A stretch of DNA of 64,000 bases from G965212025 sp965215765 (GCA_965215765.1 OZ244118.1:1116001-1180000); one strand, 5' to 3'; shown: positions 44,891 through 56,240, counted from the first letter of the stretch. The notes: generated from the sequence alone by a model not told the origin. Made by a program: numbers and translations.

Positions 44891-46789
44891 CTATACAGGA
44901 AAAGTTGCAGGGAATTCCTTTTCCACATAATAAAGTTTGACATTATTGCCGGGACTGGTTCCCGGTATTGCCGGTAGATCCTTGATAAGACTTCTGGCGA
45001 CGCTGACCACTTGCTCTTCGCTCAGGAATGATTTGCCCACGTTTCCCGCCTTGGGATTGATTCGTTTGAGATAGAACCTGCCGTTACGGTTGATGAAGAT
45101 AAGATCAATAACGGACAGTTCTTCCCGTTTATTTTTCTTCCAGCAAGTGGCTAGGCTCAACATTGGTTTTTCGTCAGATTGGCTGTCAAGCCAACGCTGG
45201 CAGGCGTCTGTACTTATGCTGGTTTCCAGCCAGAACTGTGAAAGCGAAAACTTGAGCTCCGTGAAGCGCCGACGAAGAAAATCATGGTCGATCCAACTCA
45301 GCAAGGCACCAGCGCGTGGCCCGCTCGTTCTGCCCAGAAGAGTGACGTAAATCGCCTGGAAGGCCAAGTCTGGAGGCAGAGGTGTGGCTCTGGCGGTATC
45401 GAAAACAAGTTTTTGCAATTCGCTGTCCTTGCCCGCCTTCTCAGGGATTTTGTGAGCCAACAACCTGAGAAACCCTACTTGCGCTGCAGACAAGTCAAGT
45501 GCTGAATCAGGGAGCTTTTCTTGCAACTCTATGCGCTCCCGCTCTTCGGCAAAGTGATGGAGCCAGTAGCTCACTGCACTCAGCCGTTGCAGTAGTTCGG
45601 CTCTTTGCGTTTCTGTCAGTGGTGCTTCATTTCTTTTTTCCACTTCCCTGATTGGGTCGACGTGTGGTAGTTGTTTCAAAGCCACGAGCAATTGAAAGTC
45701 TGTTGTGCAAAAGGTGTTCCTGGGCGGGTCGGACTGGATCAGGTGGGCTAAAAGCTTGTCGCTTTGGGTTGTTTTGTCATGCTGTACTTTCAGCAACAGG
45801 GCATCGTACTCGTTGAACAATTTGACGATGTAATCAAACTCGGTAGAGAAGTTCACGGTTTTTTTTGCATGAGTACGTATCATCAGATAACGCAACAAAT
45901 CGGGGGGCAGAAAGGACGCCATCCTGCCAGCAGACACACCGACTCCCTTTGAGGAACTCATTTTTTCACCGCCCCACAAAAAGAATTCATAAGGAACATT
46001 TAGAGGCGGCTGCTTGTCGAAAATTGTTCGGTAGCAGGCGTTCGCTATGTCGCGAGCACCTCCCTTGGTGCAATGGTCTTTACCTGCGCCTTCGATAGTG
46101 GTTCCTAAATGGTGCCATTTTGCAGTCCATTCCAGTTTCCAAGGCAACTTCCCCGCCCCGTCGAAAGGCGAGCATTTGCCACTGTAGCCACAGCCGCTTG
46201 CCCAGCTGACCCAGTCTTTACGACAGTGGTATTCAACCTCCCCATTTTCGTAAGCTGTGACTTCAGTGGTGGCAATCCGGGCGCAGTTTTCGCAAACCAC
46301 TTGAAACGGGTGCCACTGTTTGCCGCGTTTTGTGCCACTGACTTCGGAAAAAATTTTACGAATCTCGTGTGCGCGGCTCAAAATGAGGTCAATGCTTTCA
46401 TTCAACGCCCCGTTACTGTAAAGGTCACTCATTCGGTAAATTTCAGCCCTGACTCCGAGGCGCGGAAAAATATCGAGAAACTCAGCTATGTAGTGTTCAG
46501 CGAAACTTTTCTTATCCGACCCCGGCGGGGGAGGAACTCTGGCAAGAGGAACCCCCATGTAGTTGCGGAGTTCTGGTGTGGAATTTTCAGCCAGGTCATC
46601 CAGTGGGTCCAGGTCGTCTACGCCAAAAAAAAATTTCGCAGGGACTCCCCGCATGTGCAGAGCCCGCAGTATCGAATCGTGTATCAGCACACCACGGAGT
46701 GAGCCGACATGTACTGTCCCGGAAGGCGTTTTGGAATCGCAGATGACCTGCGCTTCGGTTAGCCTGGCAGTAATTTTTTCAACCCACAT
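44891..46789 (-). CDS. lysS: class I lysyl-tRNA synthetase with C-terminal extension
   Basis: A 632-aa enzyme charging tRNA-Lys. It belongs to the class I (archaeal-type, LysK) form, not the usual bacterial class II: the HIGH-like motif is HVGS at 27-30 and KMSSS is at 276-280. Cysteine pairs (CENC at 166-169, C-x5-C near 200) suggest a zinc site. Residues up to about 512 cover the normal family length and end in GPRAGALLSWIDHDFLRRR. A further ~120 residues have no recognised relation and may be an added domain or read-through into non-coding sequence. They are kept open in the fragment at 42353. The gene is six bases downstream of gmk. Confidence 0.93.
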   Translation of the reverse strand: MWVEKITARLTEAQVICDSKTPSGTVHVGSLRGVLIHDSILRALHMRGVPAKFFFGVDDLDPLDDLAENSTPELRNYMGVPLARVPPPPGSDKKSFAEHYIAEFLDIFPRLGVRAEIYRMSDLYSNGALNESIDLILSRAHEIRKIFSEVSGTKRGKQWHPFQVVCENCARIATTEVTAYENGEVEYHCRKDWVSWASGCGYSGKCSPFDGAGKLPWKLEWTAKWHHLGTTIEGAGKDHCTKGGARDIANACYRTIFDKQPPLNVPYEFFLWGGEKMSSSKGVGVSAGRMASFLPPDLLRYLMIRTHAKKTVNFSTEFDYIVKLFNEYDALLLKVQHDKTTQSDKLLAHLIQSDPPRNTFCTTDFQLLVALKQLPHVDPIREVEKRNEAPLTETQRAELLQRLSAVSYWLHHFAEERERIELQEKLPDSALDLSAAQVGFLRLLAHKIPEKAGKDSELQKLVFDTARATPLPPDLAFQAIYVTLLGRTSGPRAGALLSWIDHDFLRRRFTELKFSLSQFWLETSISTDACQRWLDSQSDEKPMLSLATCWKKNKREELSVIDLIFINRNGRFYLKRINPKAGNVGKSFLSEEQVVSVARSLIKDLPAIPGTSPGNNVKLYYVEKEFPATFPV

Positions 46790-46795
46790 GCTAGC

Positions 46796-47425
46796 TCAGC
46801 CCGCCCGCTCATCCGGCAACAGGCGAAGTGCTTGCAGCGTTTTACCCACAAGCTGCTCGCTGTGGCTTCCCTGCTGGTAATTCTTCATCAGTCGCTCTAT
46901 CTCAAAACAAGTGACATGGAAGTCTTCGTTGACAACCAGGTAGTCAAAATCCTGCCAGTGTGCCATTTCATCAGCGGCACTGAGTAACCTGTTTTCCACG
47001 ATCCCGGTCGTGTCCAAGTTACGCTTTAGAAGGCGTCTTCGCAGCTCTTCGTGCGAAGGGGGTAGTATGAAAATAGAACAAGTATTTGCAAGATGCTTGC
47101 GAATTTGCGCAGCACCCTGCCAGTCGATTTCCAAAACCGCATCCCCGTTTGCCAGCGCTGTATTCATGGCATCGAAGGTGGTTCCGTAATAGCTCCCGTG
47201 GACTTCGGCGTACTCCAGAAACTGGTCGTTGTCGACCATATTCTGAAATTCCACCTGGTCAACAAAATGATAGTCCAAGGCATTTTGCTCCCCCCTGCGT
47301 TGGGCTCGCGTGGTGTGAGAAACGCTGAACGCCAAGTTGCTGTTTCGCTTGACAAGCCACTTGATGATCGAAGTTTTTCCCGCACCGGAAGGAGCGGAGA
47401 ACACATAACAAGTTCCTGCTTGCAT
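46796..47425 (-). CDS. gmk: guanylate kinase
   Basis: A P-loop kinase converting GMP to GDP, 209 aa from ATG 47425; a frame from 47464 adds 13 residues without support. The Walker A sequence is FSAPSGAGKTS. The GMP-binding region is VSHTTRAQRRGEQNALDYHF and the lid is around RLLKRNLDT. It is probably co-transcribed with lysS. No rpoZ follows, unlike in many gammaproteobacteria. Confidence 0.95.
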   Translation of the reverse strand: MQAGTCYVFSAPSGAGKTSIIKWLVKRNSNLAFSVSHTTRAQRRGEQNALDYHFVDQVEFQNMVDNDQFLEYAEVHGSYYGTTFDAMNTALANGDAVLEIDWQGAAQIRKHLANTCSIFILPPSHEELRRRLLKRNLDTTGIVENRLLSAADEMAHWQDFDYLVVNEDFHVTCFEIERLMKNYQQGSHSEQLVGKTLQALRLLPDERAG

Positions 47426-47464
47426 TGTCGAACCCGAAAAGCGACCGGCTCGAGACTGGTACAT

Positions 47465-48080
47465 AAAGAGAAAACGTACTACTGTCTTTGCCGTAATGAT
47501 TGATACGGCTTCTCTGACAGGTGCTGGTACTGAGTCGTTTGTTCAGAGTGACGGAAAATCGCCGAGATCACAGATGGGGACAACGGACTTGCTGAAGCTC
47601 GAACGATCCTTCCGGAGCCAGTTTCCAGACTTTTGACTGGATTTTTGTGCTGGATCATGTCGGCAAATTCTGCTCGTTACTTGCGAGTTTTCAGTTCTTT
47701 TGAACTGTTGAGGAGTGTAGCACGGAGGCTGGCAACTCCGCAGGTATTTCATGGTTTTTTTGGGTCATTCAAATACGCCGGAACGCCGACCCGCTTGCTT
47801 CTTGAAACAGAGGAAGGCGAAGACCGCATGATGTGAGCCCGGGAAACGCTATGGATTACTTTTGGACAAAGCATAAGTTGCCGGATGCCTCGCGATGCCG
47901 GATGCTGAGAGAAAATGTAATTCATTCCGCCGCCTGTTATCCTCTCCTCCGCCAATGCTCATCAATGACCCGGAGTACACGAAGATGCGGAGCCAGGTGG
48001 GGGTAACCATGCCAGCACTTGCGGCGTCCCGTCATTTCAAAAGCGAACTCCCGCCGGTGTCCTCCCTGACTTTTGCCATG
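47465..48080. other. intergenic region upstream of gmk
   Basis: About 0.6 kb in which no frame could be supported by a ribosome-binding site or recognisable protein. It ends where the minisatellite begins. Confidence 0.5.
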
Positions 48081-50183
<2,103 letters not shown>

Positions 50184-50244
50184 TCCCGGATTGTTGGCAG
50201 TCATGGGTATCGCAAGCGGCGTTTGCCCGCCTTGGTGGTCAGTC

Positions 50245-50637
50245 GTGAAGCTGTCATTGATGGTCAACAGTGGGCCTTATACGCACCAGGCTTCAGACAC
50301 TGCCTGGCATTTTGCCTGTGCCGCGCTTGCGAAAGGACACGAAATCAGTCGAGTGTTTTTTTACCATGACGGCGTGAACAACGGCACCAGGCTTTCGGTT
50401 CCACCACAGGATGAGCGGCACGTAGTGGAGCGTTGGACGGAGCTTGCCAAACAGCATGACCTTGACTTGGTGATATGCGTGGCCGCAGCACAGCGTCGTG
50501 GTCTTTTGAGCGAGAGTGAAGCCAAACGTCACGGCAAAGACGCCGACAACCTGGCGTCAGGCTTTCGGCTTTCCGGCCTCGGCCAGTTGATCGAAGCCAG
50601 CCTTGAATCCGATCGTCTGGTGGTTTTCGGAGGTTGA
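50245..50637 (+). CDS. tusD: sulfurtransferase complex subunit TusD (DsrE family)
   Basis: A 130-aa subunit of the TusBCD sulfur relay that passes persulfide from TusA to TusE for 2-thiolation of tRNA wobble uridine. The core motifs GPYTHQA and RVFFYHDGVNNG are typical, and the active Cys lies in VICVAAAQRRG. GTG at 50245 is chosen because it gives MKLSLMVNSGPYTHQ and the family length; the frame runs open upstream into the minisatellite. It is the first gene of tusD-C-B-E. Confidence 0.9.
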   Translation: MKLSLMVNSGPYTHQASDTAWHFACAALAKGHEISRVFFYHDGVNNGTRLSVPPQDERHVVERWTELAKQHDLDLVICVAAAQRRGLLSESEAKRHGKDADNLASGFRLSGLGQLIEASLESDRLVVFGG

Positions 50638-50641
50638 AAGC

Positions 50642-51058
50642 GTGAGCGGCTCCAGCATCCAGAAAGCGTTCATGATTGTGAACAGGCGTGCTCCTCACGG
50701 CACAATTTATGCCTTGGAGTCTTTGGAAATCGCATTGATCGCCGCCGCTTTTGAACAGAAAGTTTCCCTGGCTTTTATTGATGACGGGGTGTATCAGTTG
50801 TGCAAAAAGCAAAATACGAGCGGGATTGGGTTGAAAAACTTTTCGCAAACGTTTCCGGCCTTGGGCGACTTCGACATCAAAGACATTTATGTGGAAAAAG
50901 AATCTCTTGCTGCCCGCGGCCTGAAGGTTTCGGATTTGTTGCGACTTGTTTACGAAGACGAGGCCGATGACTGGGCGGAGAAGAAATCAATGCACCTGGT
51001 TAGTTCACAGGAGCTTGCCGCAGTGTTTGCGGCTCAGGAAATCGTGTTGAATTTCTAG
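50642..51058 (+). CDS. tusC: sulfurtransferase complex subunit TusC (DsrF family)
   Basis: A 138-aa TusC/DsrF from GTG 50642, with GGAGG eight bases upstream inside the end of tusD. The typical RRAPHGTIYALE N-terminus and the IDDGVYQL strand are present. It is a structural partner of TusB and TusD in the heterohexamer. Four bases separate it from tusD. Confidence 0.88.
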   Translation: MSGSSIQKAFMIVNRRAPHGTIYALESLEIALIAAAFEQKVSLAFIDDGVYQLCKKQNTSGIGLKNFSQTFPALGDFDIKDIYVEKESLAARGLKVSDLLRLVYEDEADDWAEKKSMHLVSSQELAAVFAAQEIVLNF

Positions 51059-51072
51059 GCGGGTCAGCAGGA

Positions 51073-51396
51073 ATGGGAATAAAGTGCCAAGCCGTTTTGC
51101 ATACCGTCAGCAAATCACCTTTTGAGAATCAGGCGCTGGCAAGTTGTTTGCGGCTTGCCAGTAGCGGGGACACGGTGCTGTTGATCGAGGACTCAGTCTA
51201 TGCGGCCGCCAGCGGCACCAGTCTTTCCGCCACCGTCAGCGCGGCGATGGCGAGCCTGAATTTTTGTGCCTTGGGGGCAGACCTGGAAGCCCGAGGCGTG
51301 GCTTCTTCCGGTGTCATTCCGGGCGTCAAAGTCGTGGATTACGCCGGCTTTGTTGACTTGGTGGTGGGTCACGAACATGTCCATGCCTGGTATTGA
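51073..51396 (+). CDS. tusB: sulfurtransferase complex subunit TusB (DsrH family)
   Basis: A 107-aa TusB/DsrH: LHTVSKSPFENQAL near the N-terminus and DTVLLIEDSVYAA are family signatures. It is slightly longer than the E. coli protein at the N-terminus. It follows tusC by 14 bases. The start ATG 51073 has only a weak AGGA upstream. Confidence 0.86.
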   Translation: MGIKCQAVLHTVSKSPFENQALASCLRLASSGDTVLLIEDSVYAAASGTSLSATVSAAMASLNFCALGADLEARGVASSGVIPGVKVVDYAGFVDLVVGHEHVHAWY

Positions 51397-51510
51397 AGTG
51401 GAACGGGGTCAGGCAAGGCGTGTGCGCCAGCCTGAGCTGCCGGGTGTCGGGATTGCCGGTTATTGGCGTGTTACGTCCTAAAGCACCTGAGCTGAGCTAG
51501 AGGAAAAACC

Positions 51511-51846
51511 ATGGGATTGGAAGTAGAAGGAAAAACTTACGAAACAGACGAAGAAGGTTATCTTGTGAACCTCGACGACTGGACGCCAGAAGTGGCAGTG
51601 GCAATGTCAAAAAGGGAGGGAGCGAAACTGAGCGAGAGCCACTGGGAGGTCATCAACTATGTCCGCGAATATTATCAGGAGTACCGGATTGTTCCGGCCA
51701 TGCGGATCTTGATCAGGGTGATAGGCAAACGCCTCGGCAAAGACAAAGGCAACAGCCAGTACCTGTATGAACTGTTTCCTGACGGCCCCATCCGCCAGGC
51801 TCGCAAGTACGCTGGTTTGCCGAAGCCTACCGGCTGTCTGAACTGA
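51511..51846 (+). CDS. tusE: sulfur relay protein TusE (DsrC family, single-cysteine tail)
   Basis: A 111-aa TusE/DsrC. It shows the YETDEEGYL start, HWEVINYVREYYQEY, and the KGNSQYLYELFP core. The C-terminal arm reads GLPKPTGCLN, so the conserved Cys is residue 109, third from the end instead of the usual penultimate position. The second Cys found in dissimilatory DsrC is Arg here (RQARKYAG). That points to the tRNA-thiolation type, not sulfur oxidation. The gene end is the seed of the following tandem repeat. Confidence 0.92.
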   Translation: MGLEVEGKTYETDEEGYLVNLDDWTPEVAVAMSKREGAKLSESHWEVINYVREYYQEYRIVPAMRILIRVIGKRLGKDKGNSQYLYELFPDGPIRQARKYAGLPKPTGCLN

Positions 51847-52436
51847 CCTGACAAGGGCACCGTCTAGCCAGAGCCAGGTGGCATGTCACGTACAACGAGT
51901 CAGCCGGTGGTGGCTGCCGCGACTGTTGCTTGCGTAGTACGCCGCCTGTCAGAAGCCTGTTGGCTGTCTGGACTGACCTGACCAGGACGCTGGTTGGCAG
52001 GTCAGAGCCAGGTGGCATGTCGCGCACAACGAGTCAGCCTGTGTCCAGCCGACGACCATTGCTTGCCAGCGAGCGGCTGTTGCCTGCGTGGTATGCCGCC
52101 TGCCAGGCTCGCAAATACACTGGTCTGCCAAAGCCTACCGGGTGTCTGGACTGATCTAGCAAGGACGCTGGTCGGAAGGTCAGAGCCAGATGGCATGTCG
52201 CGCACAACGAATCAGCCGGTGTCCTGCCGACGACCATTGCTTGCCAGCGACTGTCGCCTGTGTGGTACGCCGCCTGCCAGAAGCCTACCGGGTGTCTGGA
52301 CTGACCTGACAAGGACGCTGGTGCGCCAGAGCCAGGTGGCATGTCGCACACGACGAGTCAGCCGGTGGTGACTGCCGCGATTGTTACTTGCCAGCGACTG
52401 ACTGTTACCCGCGTAGTACGCCGCCCGCCAGAAGCC
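51799..52436 (+). repeat. degenerate tandem repeat derived from the tusE 3' end
   Basis: Units of about 130-180 bp, each containing a version of the last tusE codons (AAGCCTACCGGCTGTCTG-like elements near 51826, 51952, 52131, 52281 and a cut copy at 52432). Each is followed by a GGCATGTCGCGCACAACGA-like tail. The unit at about 52105 keeps the longest tusE match (ARKYTGLPKPTGCLD readable). It fills the whole space between tusE and the convergent mnmH. Confidence 0.85.
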
Positions 52437-53543
52437 TCAGGTTTTATGCTCCGGACTTAAGCCCGCCAGAATTTGTGCTGATGCCTGCTCTAGAACGACC
52501 TCGCTGACTTCCGGGAAAGTCAGCGAGGTGGTGTGGGGAACTTGCCGGGAATACTTGCCGAGAGAGCGTCGGTAATGAGGATCATAGTGCTCGCCAAGCA
52601 GGCTGAAGATGACTTTTTCCGTGCTTCCTTCCTGATGCCAAGCCAGCCATTTTGTGATTTTCTCCTTGCCGACGAAAGGAGTCAGCTTCGTCAGCGCCTC
52701 TTCAAGCAAAGTGAGATCACTCAGGAAGTGTGCGTACTCTTTTTTCAGGAATTCTGCACGCCGGTCACGAGGTGCCTCAAGAAGCAAGTGCTCGGCGCAA
52801 CGCAACTGTTTGAACATGCTGTCCGGCAACTGTATTTTGCCAATCCGCCGACTTTCCGCTTCCACGAAAACCGGACGTGCTGGGTCAAAGTGCCGAAGCT
52901 CCCTGCACAGCAGGCTCTCAAAGCGACGCTGGGCAGGCTGTTTCCCGGAGAGCGGTTCACCCAGCACCGAACCACGATGGTTGGCGATCTCTTCCAAGAG
53001 CAGACACTGTGCTCCACGCGCCTTGAGATGTTCCAGAAGGCGGCTTTTCCCGACCCCCGTAGGGCCAGCCAAGGCAATAAAGCGCAACTGGGCAGGTAAG
53101 GTTTCCAGCGTCAACAGCACCTCCCGCCTGTAGCTCTTGTAGCCACCGGGTAACTGCGTGGCTCGCCAACCCACTTGCTTCAGCACATCGGTCATGGCGT
53201 AGCTGCGCTGTCCGCCACGCCAGCAGTAGACCAAAGGCCGCCAACCCTGGTCAAAGTGCGAAAAGTGTTCAGACAAATGTCTGGCGATATTCAGTGCCAC
53301 GAACGCCGCCCCCGCTTTTCTCGCCGAAAATGGGGAATGTTGCGTAAACAGAGTTCCGACCTTCTGTCGCTCCTCATCGTTGAGTACCGGAAAGTTTTTT
53401 GCCCCCGGAACATGATCATCTGCGTATTCTGCGGGCGCGCGCACGTCAATAATTGCTGGCCAGGACTCTATTTGTGATAGCTTCCACTGCTCGGAACCGC
53501 GTACTTTTTTCACCATGTTTGCGAAGTTAACAAAATTCTCCAC
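52437..53543 (-). CDS. mnmH: tRNA 2-selenouridine synthase
   Basis: A 368-aa MnmH (SelU/YbbB) that replaces sulfur by selenium at wobble 2-thiouridine using selenophosphate. The N-terminal rhodanese domain carries the catalytic Cys 107 in VYCWRGGQRS. The C-terminal P-loop domain shows AGPTGVGKS at 159-167. The start may be ATG 53543 or ATG 53516. In either case the gene overlaps head to head with selD, which makes its substrate. The tus genes upstream on + supply the thiolated tRNA it modifies. Confidence 0.93.
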   Translation of the reverse strand: MENFVNFANMVKKVRGSEQWKLSQIESWPAIIDVRAPAEYADDHVPGAKNFPVLNDEERQKVGTLFTQHSPFSARKAGAAFVALNIARHLSEHFSHFDQGWRPLVYCWRGGQRSYAMTDVLKQVGWRATQLPGGYKSYRREVLLTLETLPAQLRFIALAGPTGVGKSRLLEHLKARGAQCLLLEEIANHRGSVLGEPLSGKQPAQRRFESLLCRELRHFDPARPVFVEAESRRIGKIQLPDSMFKQLRCAEHLLLEAPRDRRAEFLKKEYAHFLSDLTLLEEALTKLTPFVGKEKITKWLAWHQEGSTEKVIFSLLGEHYDPHYRRSLGKYSRQVPHTTSLTFPEVSEVVLEQASAQILAGLSPEHKT

Positions 53544-54564
53544 TCAAGGTGGCTGCGGCTGCAAGATCCCCCCCGCCATTCTCGAGGAATTGCTGGCTGA
53601 CATTGTTGACGGGCACACCACGGCTTCCGATGCATCGCTCGCAGGGGGCGGTCTCGATGACGCTGCGGTTTGGCGTCTTGACGATCAGCGCACCCTGTTG
53701 GTGACGACCGATTTCTTTACCCCACTGCTGGATGAACCATTCGACTTTGGTCGTGTGGCTGCGGCCAATGCGCTTTCAGATATTTACGCGATGGGTGGAA
53801 AACCTTTGTTTGCGCTCAGTGTTTTGGCTGTGCCGCTGAAAAAACTGGGCGTGCCGGCAGTCAGGGAAATCCTGCGCGGTGCCCGGGAGAAATGTTCAGA
53901 GGCGGGAATCCCGCTTGCCGGTGGCCACTCGATTGAAATTGCAGACCCGGTGTTCGGACTCGTGGTGATTGGCGAAGTCGAAACGCGGTACTTGCTCTTC
54001 AAGACCACCGGACATGCCGGAGACGCCTTGGTGCTCGGCAAAGCCTTGGGAACCGGAATGCTGGCTGCCGCGTTCCGAAAAGGACAACTGTCGAGTTCAA
54101 ACCAGGATGGCATGTTGGAAGTGCTGACCCAGTTGAATTCGATCGGAGAAGAAATTACCAAGCTTTCGGGAGTTCATGCCATGACCGACATCACCGGATT
54201 TGGACTGCTCGGCCACCTTATGGAAATGTGTCGGGGTGCCAATTTGGGAGCCGAACTTCGTATGGAGAAAATACCGCTGCTCGCTGCTGCCATCCCCTTT
54301 GCCCAGTCCGGTACTTTGAGCAGTGCCGTGAGCAGAAACCGAGACAGCGTTGCGAGCCACCTTAAGGTTGTCGGGGGCATCGCTGCCTGGCGTCAGAATT
54401 TTCTGTTTGACCCGCAGACGAACGGCGGACTTCTGGTGTCCTGCGCGCCGACGGTGCTTGAAAAAGTACTGGCGCTGTTTCAGGAGAATGGCTTCCCGGA
54501 AGCGAGTGTGGTGGGTCAACTCAGGCAGGAAAGTGGCATTTCTGTCTATGCCGAAACCGGATGA
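53515..54564 (+). CDS. selD: selenide, water dikinase
   Basis: A 349-aa SelD making selenophosphate from selenide and ATP. The N-terminal loop LTKFSTQGGCGCKIP contains the catalytic Cys (residues 14 and 16 are both Cys; no selenocysteine). Further signatures are GGLDDAAVW, SDIYAMGG and GGHSIE. It is divergent from mnmH with starts overlapping. No selA or selB is in the window, so the local use of selenophosphate is tRNA modification. Confidence 0.95.
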   Translation: MFAKLTKFSTQGGCGCKIPPAILEELLADIVDGHTTASDASLAGGGLDDAAVWRLDDQRTLLVTTDFFTPLLDEPFDFGRVAAANALSDIYAMGGKPLFALSVLAVPLKKLGVPAVREILRGAREKCSEAGIPLAGGHSIEIADPVFGLVVIGEVETRYLLFKTTGHAGDALVLGKALGTGMLAAAFRKGQLSSSNQDGMLEVLTQLNSIGEEITKLSGVHAMTDITGFGLLGHLMEMCRGANLGAELRMEKIPLLAAAIPFAQSGTLSSAVSRNRDSVASHLKVVGGIAAWRQNFLFDPQTNGGLLVSCAPTVLEKVLALFQENGFPEASVVGQLRQESGISVYAETG

Positions 54565-54838
54565 TCGGGTCACGTGAATAGCGGAGGAGATTGGGAACAG
54601 GCGATGAATAGTGCTCCGGAACCGGAAGATGCTGTGACGGTTTTCGATCTTCCTGTTCAGCTTTGCAGTGTTCGCGATCGTAAAAGGATTTGTCCCATTG
54701 TCATTGCCGACAGAGCCAGGAAGTCACATGGAAGTCACATGGAAGTCGCGGGAAGGTGGCGGAGAGATGGCGTGTAAGTCGCGGATCGCCACGTGAAATG
54801 TCGCAGAATGCTTGCGTAGCAGGCTATAATTGAAAGCC
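54565..54838. other. selD-nadA intergenic region
   Basis: A possible 67-aa frame from GTG 54574 is not supported by a well-spaced ribosome-binding site. A 10-bp direct repeat (GTCACATGGA) occurs near 54725. A perfect TATAAT at 54825-54830 lies just before nadA, but no -35 at suitable spacing was seen. Confidence 0.4.
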
Positions 54839-55897
54839 ATGAGTGTTCCCATGGGTACGTCGCAACAGTTAGTGGTTCCAACGACAGCAACTGTTTGTGC
54901 GAGCGTACCAGAGTATTTCGGAGACGAACGCACTGAGCGCATGGAGCGCATCGCCCGCAAACTGCGCGCCCGAAACGCCGTCCTCGTGGCACATTACTAC
55001 ACCCAAGAAGTACTGCAGGAACTGGCAGAGAACACCGGCGGGCTGGTTTCCGACTCTCTGGAAATGGCCAGATTTGGCCACGCGTCAGACGCCACGACCC
55101 TGGTGGTGGCGGGAGTGAAATTCATGGGCGAGACCGCAAAAATCCTCAGCCCGGAGAAAACAGTCCTGATGCCTACGCTGGAAGCCACCTGCTCGCTGGA
55201 CTTAAGTTGCCCAGCCGACCGTTTCTCGGAATTTTGCAAACAACACCCAGACCGCGTTGTCGTGGTTTATGCGAACACCAGTGCCGCCGTCAAAGCCCAA
55301 GCCGACTGGGTAGTGACTTCCAGCATTGCGGTTCGAGTCATTGCCAAACTCATGGACGAAGGCAAGAAAATCCTCTGGGCACCCGACCGCTATCTGGGAC
55401 GCTACATTCGGGAGGTAACCGGTGCCGACATGTTGCTGTGGCAAGGTAGCTGCGTGGTTCACGAAGAATTCAAGCACCGAGGCCTCCAGGAAATGAAAAA
55501 ACGCCATCCCGGCGCGGCAATTCTGGTACACCCCGAATCCCCCGAGGAAATCATTCGTCTGGCAGATGTTGTCGGCTCAACCACGGCACTGATCAATGCC
55601 GCCAAAACGCTGCCAAACAAACAATTCATTGTCGCCACGGACAACCGGATTTTCTACAAAATGAAGCAACTGGCACCAGACCGCGAGTTTCTCGAAGCCC
55701 CCACGGCAGGCGAAGGAGCGACCTGCAAGAGTTGCGCGCATTGCCCATGGATGGCGATGAACGGCCTGGACAACCTTGAGGAGGTTTTGGACAACGGCAA
55801 CAACGAAATTTTTGTCGATGACCAGATTCGGCGCAAAGCGTTCGAATCAACGCAAAGAATGATCGATTTTGCAAACAGTCTTCCAAAGTCCCATTGA
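54839..55897 (+). CDS. nadA: quinolinate synthase A
   Basis: A 352-aa [4Fe-4S] enzyme condensing iminoaspartate with dihydroxyacetone phosphate to quinolinate in NAD synthesis. VAHYYTQEVLQELAE is the substrate-binding start. Cluster cysteines are expected in the EATCSLD, GSCVVHEEF and TCKSCAHCPWM contexts. ATG 54839 is preferred over TTG 54830. TATAAT sits only nine bases before the ATG. If it is the -10 box, the transcript would be nearly leaderless; this is inference. Confidence 0.95.
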   Translation: MSVPMGTSQQLVVPTTATVCASVPEYFGDERTERMERIARKLRARNAVLVAHYYTQEVLQELAENTGGLVSDSLEMARFGHASDATTLVVAGVKFMGETAKILSPEKTVLMPTLEATCSLDLSCPADRFSEFCKQHPDRVVVVYANTSAAVKAQADWVVTSSIAVRVIAKLMDEGKKILWAPDRYLGRYIREVTGADMLLWQGSCVVHEEFKHRGLQEMKKRHPGAAILVHPESPEEIIRLADVVGSTTALINAAKTLPNKQFIVATDNRIFYKMKQLAPDREFLEAPTAGEGATCKSCAHCPWMAMNGLDNLEEVLDNGNNEIFVDDQIRRKAFESTQRMIDFANSLPKSH

Positions 55898-55967
55898 AAA
55901 TGAAGAGTCATGCTGCGGCTTCACTTGTTACGGACTTTGGTAGCAGCATTGGATGGAGAGCATAAAA

Positions 55968-56240
55968 ATGGAAAAGAGATCACATATTGTTGAACTGATG
56001 GAAGGAGTGTGCCGAGAATTGCCTGAGGTTTTCAGCGAAGTCAAAAGAGGGCTTAAAGCTGGCGTTGAACCGGTTGTGCGCAAGCTGGACATGGTCAGTC
56101 GTGAGGAATTTGATATTCAGAAGCAGGTTTTGGCAAAGCTGCATGAAAGGCTGGACAAGTTGGAGCGTCGCTTGGACGCATTTTTGGACTCGGATTCGGA
56201 TTCTGGCTCTAGTTCTGGCTCAAGAGACGAAAGAAACTAG
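55968..56240 (+). CDS. ubiK: ubiquinone biosynthesis accessory factor UbiK (BMFP/YqiC family)
   Basis: A 90-aa protein from ATG 55968 (GGAGAG seven bases upstream). The family core LDMVSREEFDIQKQVL followed by a heptad coiled coil (LHERLDKLERRLDAF) is clear. UbiK assists the UbiJ lipid-binding protein in aerobic ubiquinone synthesis at the membrane. The tail is a low-complexity Asp/Ser/Gly run (SDSDSGSSSGS) not seen in E. coli. Confidence 0.85.
   Translation: MEKRSHIVELMEGVCRELPEVFSEVKRGLKAGVEPVVRKLDMVSREEFDIQKQVLAKLHERLDKLERRLDAFLDSDSDSGSSSGSRDERN

Noticed and set aside
47543..47955. Short frames on both strands upstream of gmk.
   Set aside because: No ribosome-binding site, no recognisable protein pattern and mutual overlap.
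51511..51846. DsrC of dissimilatory sulfur oxidation.
   Set aside because: Only one tail cysteine is present, and there are no dsrAB genes in the window; the tRNA-thiolation TusE reading fits better.
54574..54777. A 67-aa frame after selD.
   Set aside because: The GTG start lacks a suitably spaced ribosome-binding site and the end runs into short direct repeats.
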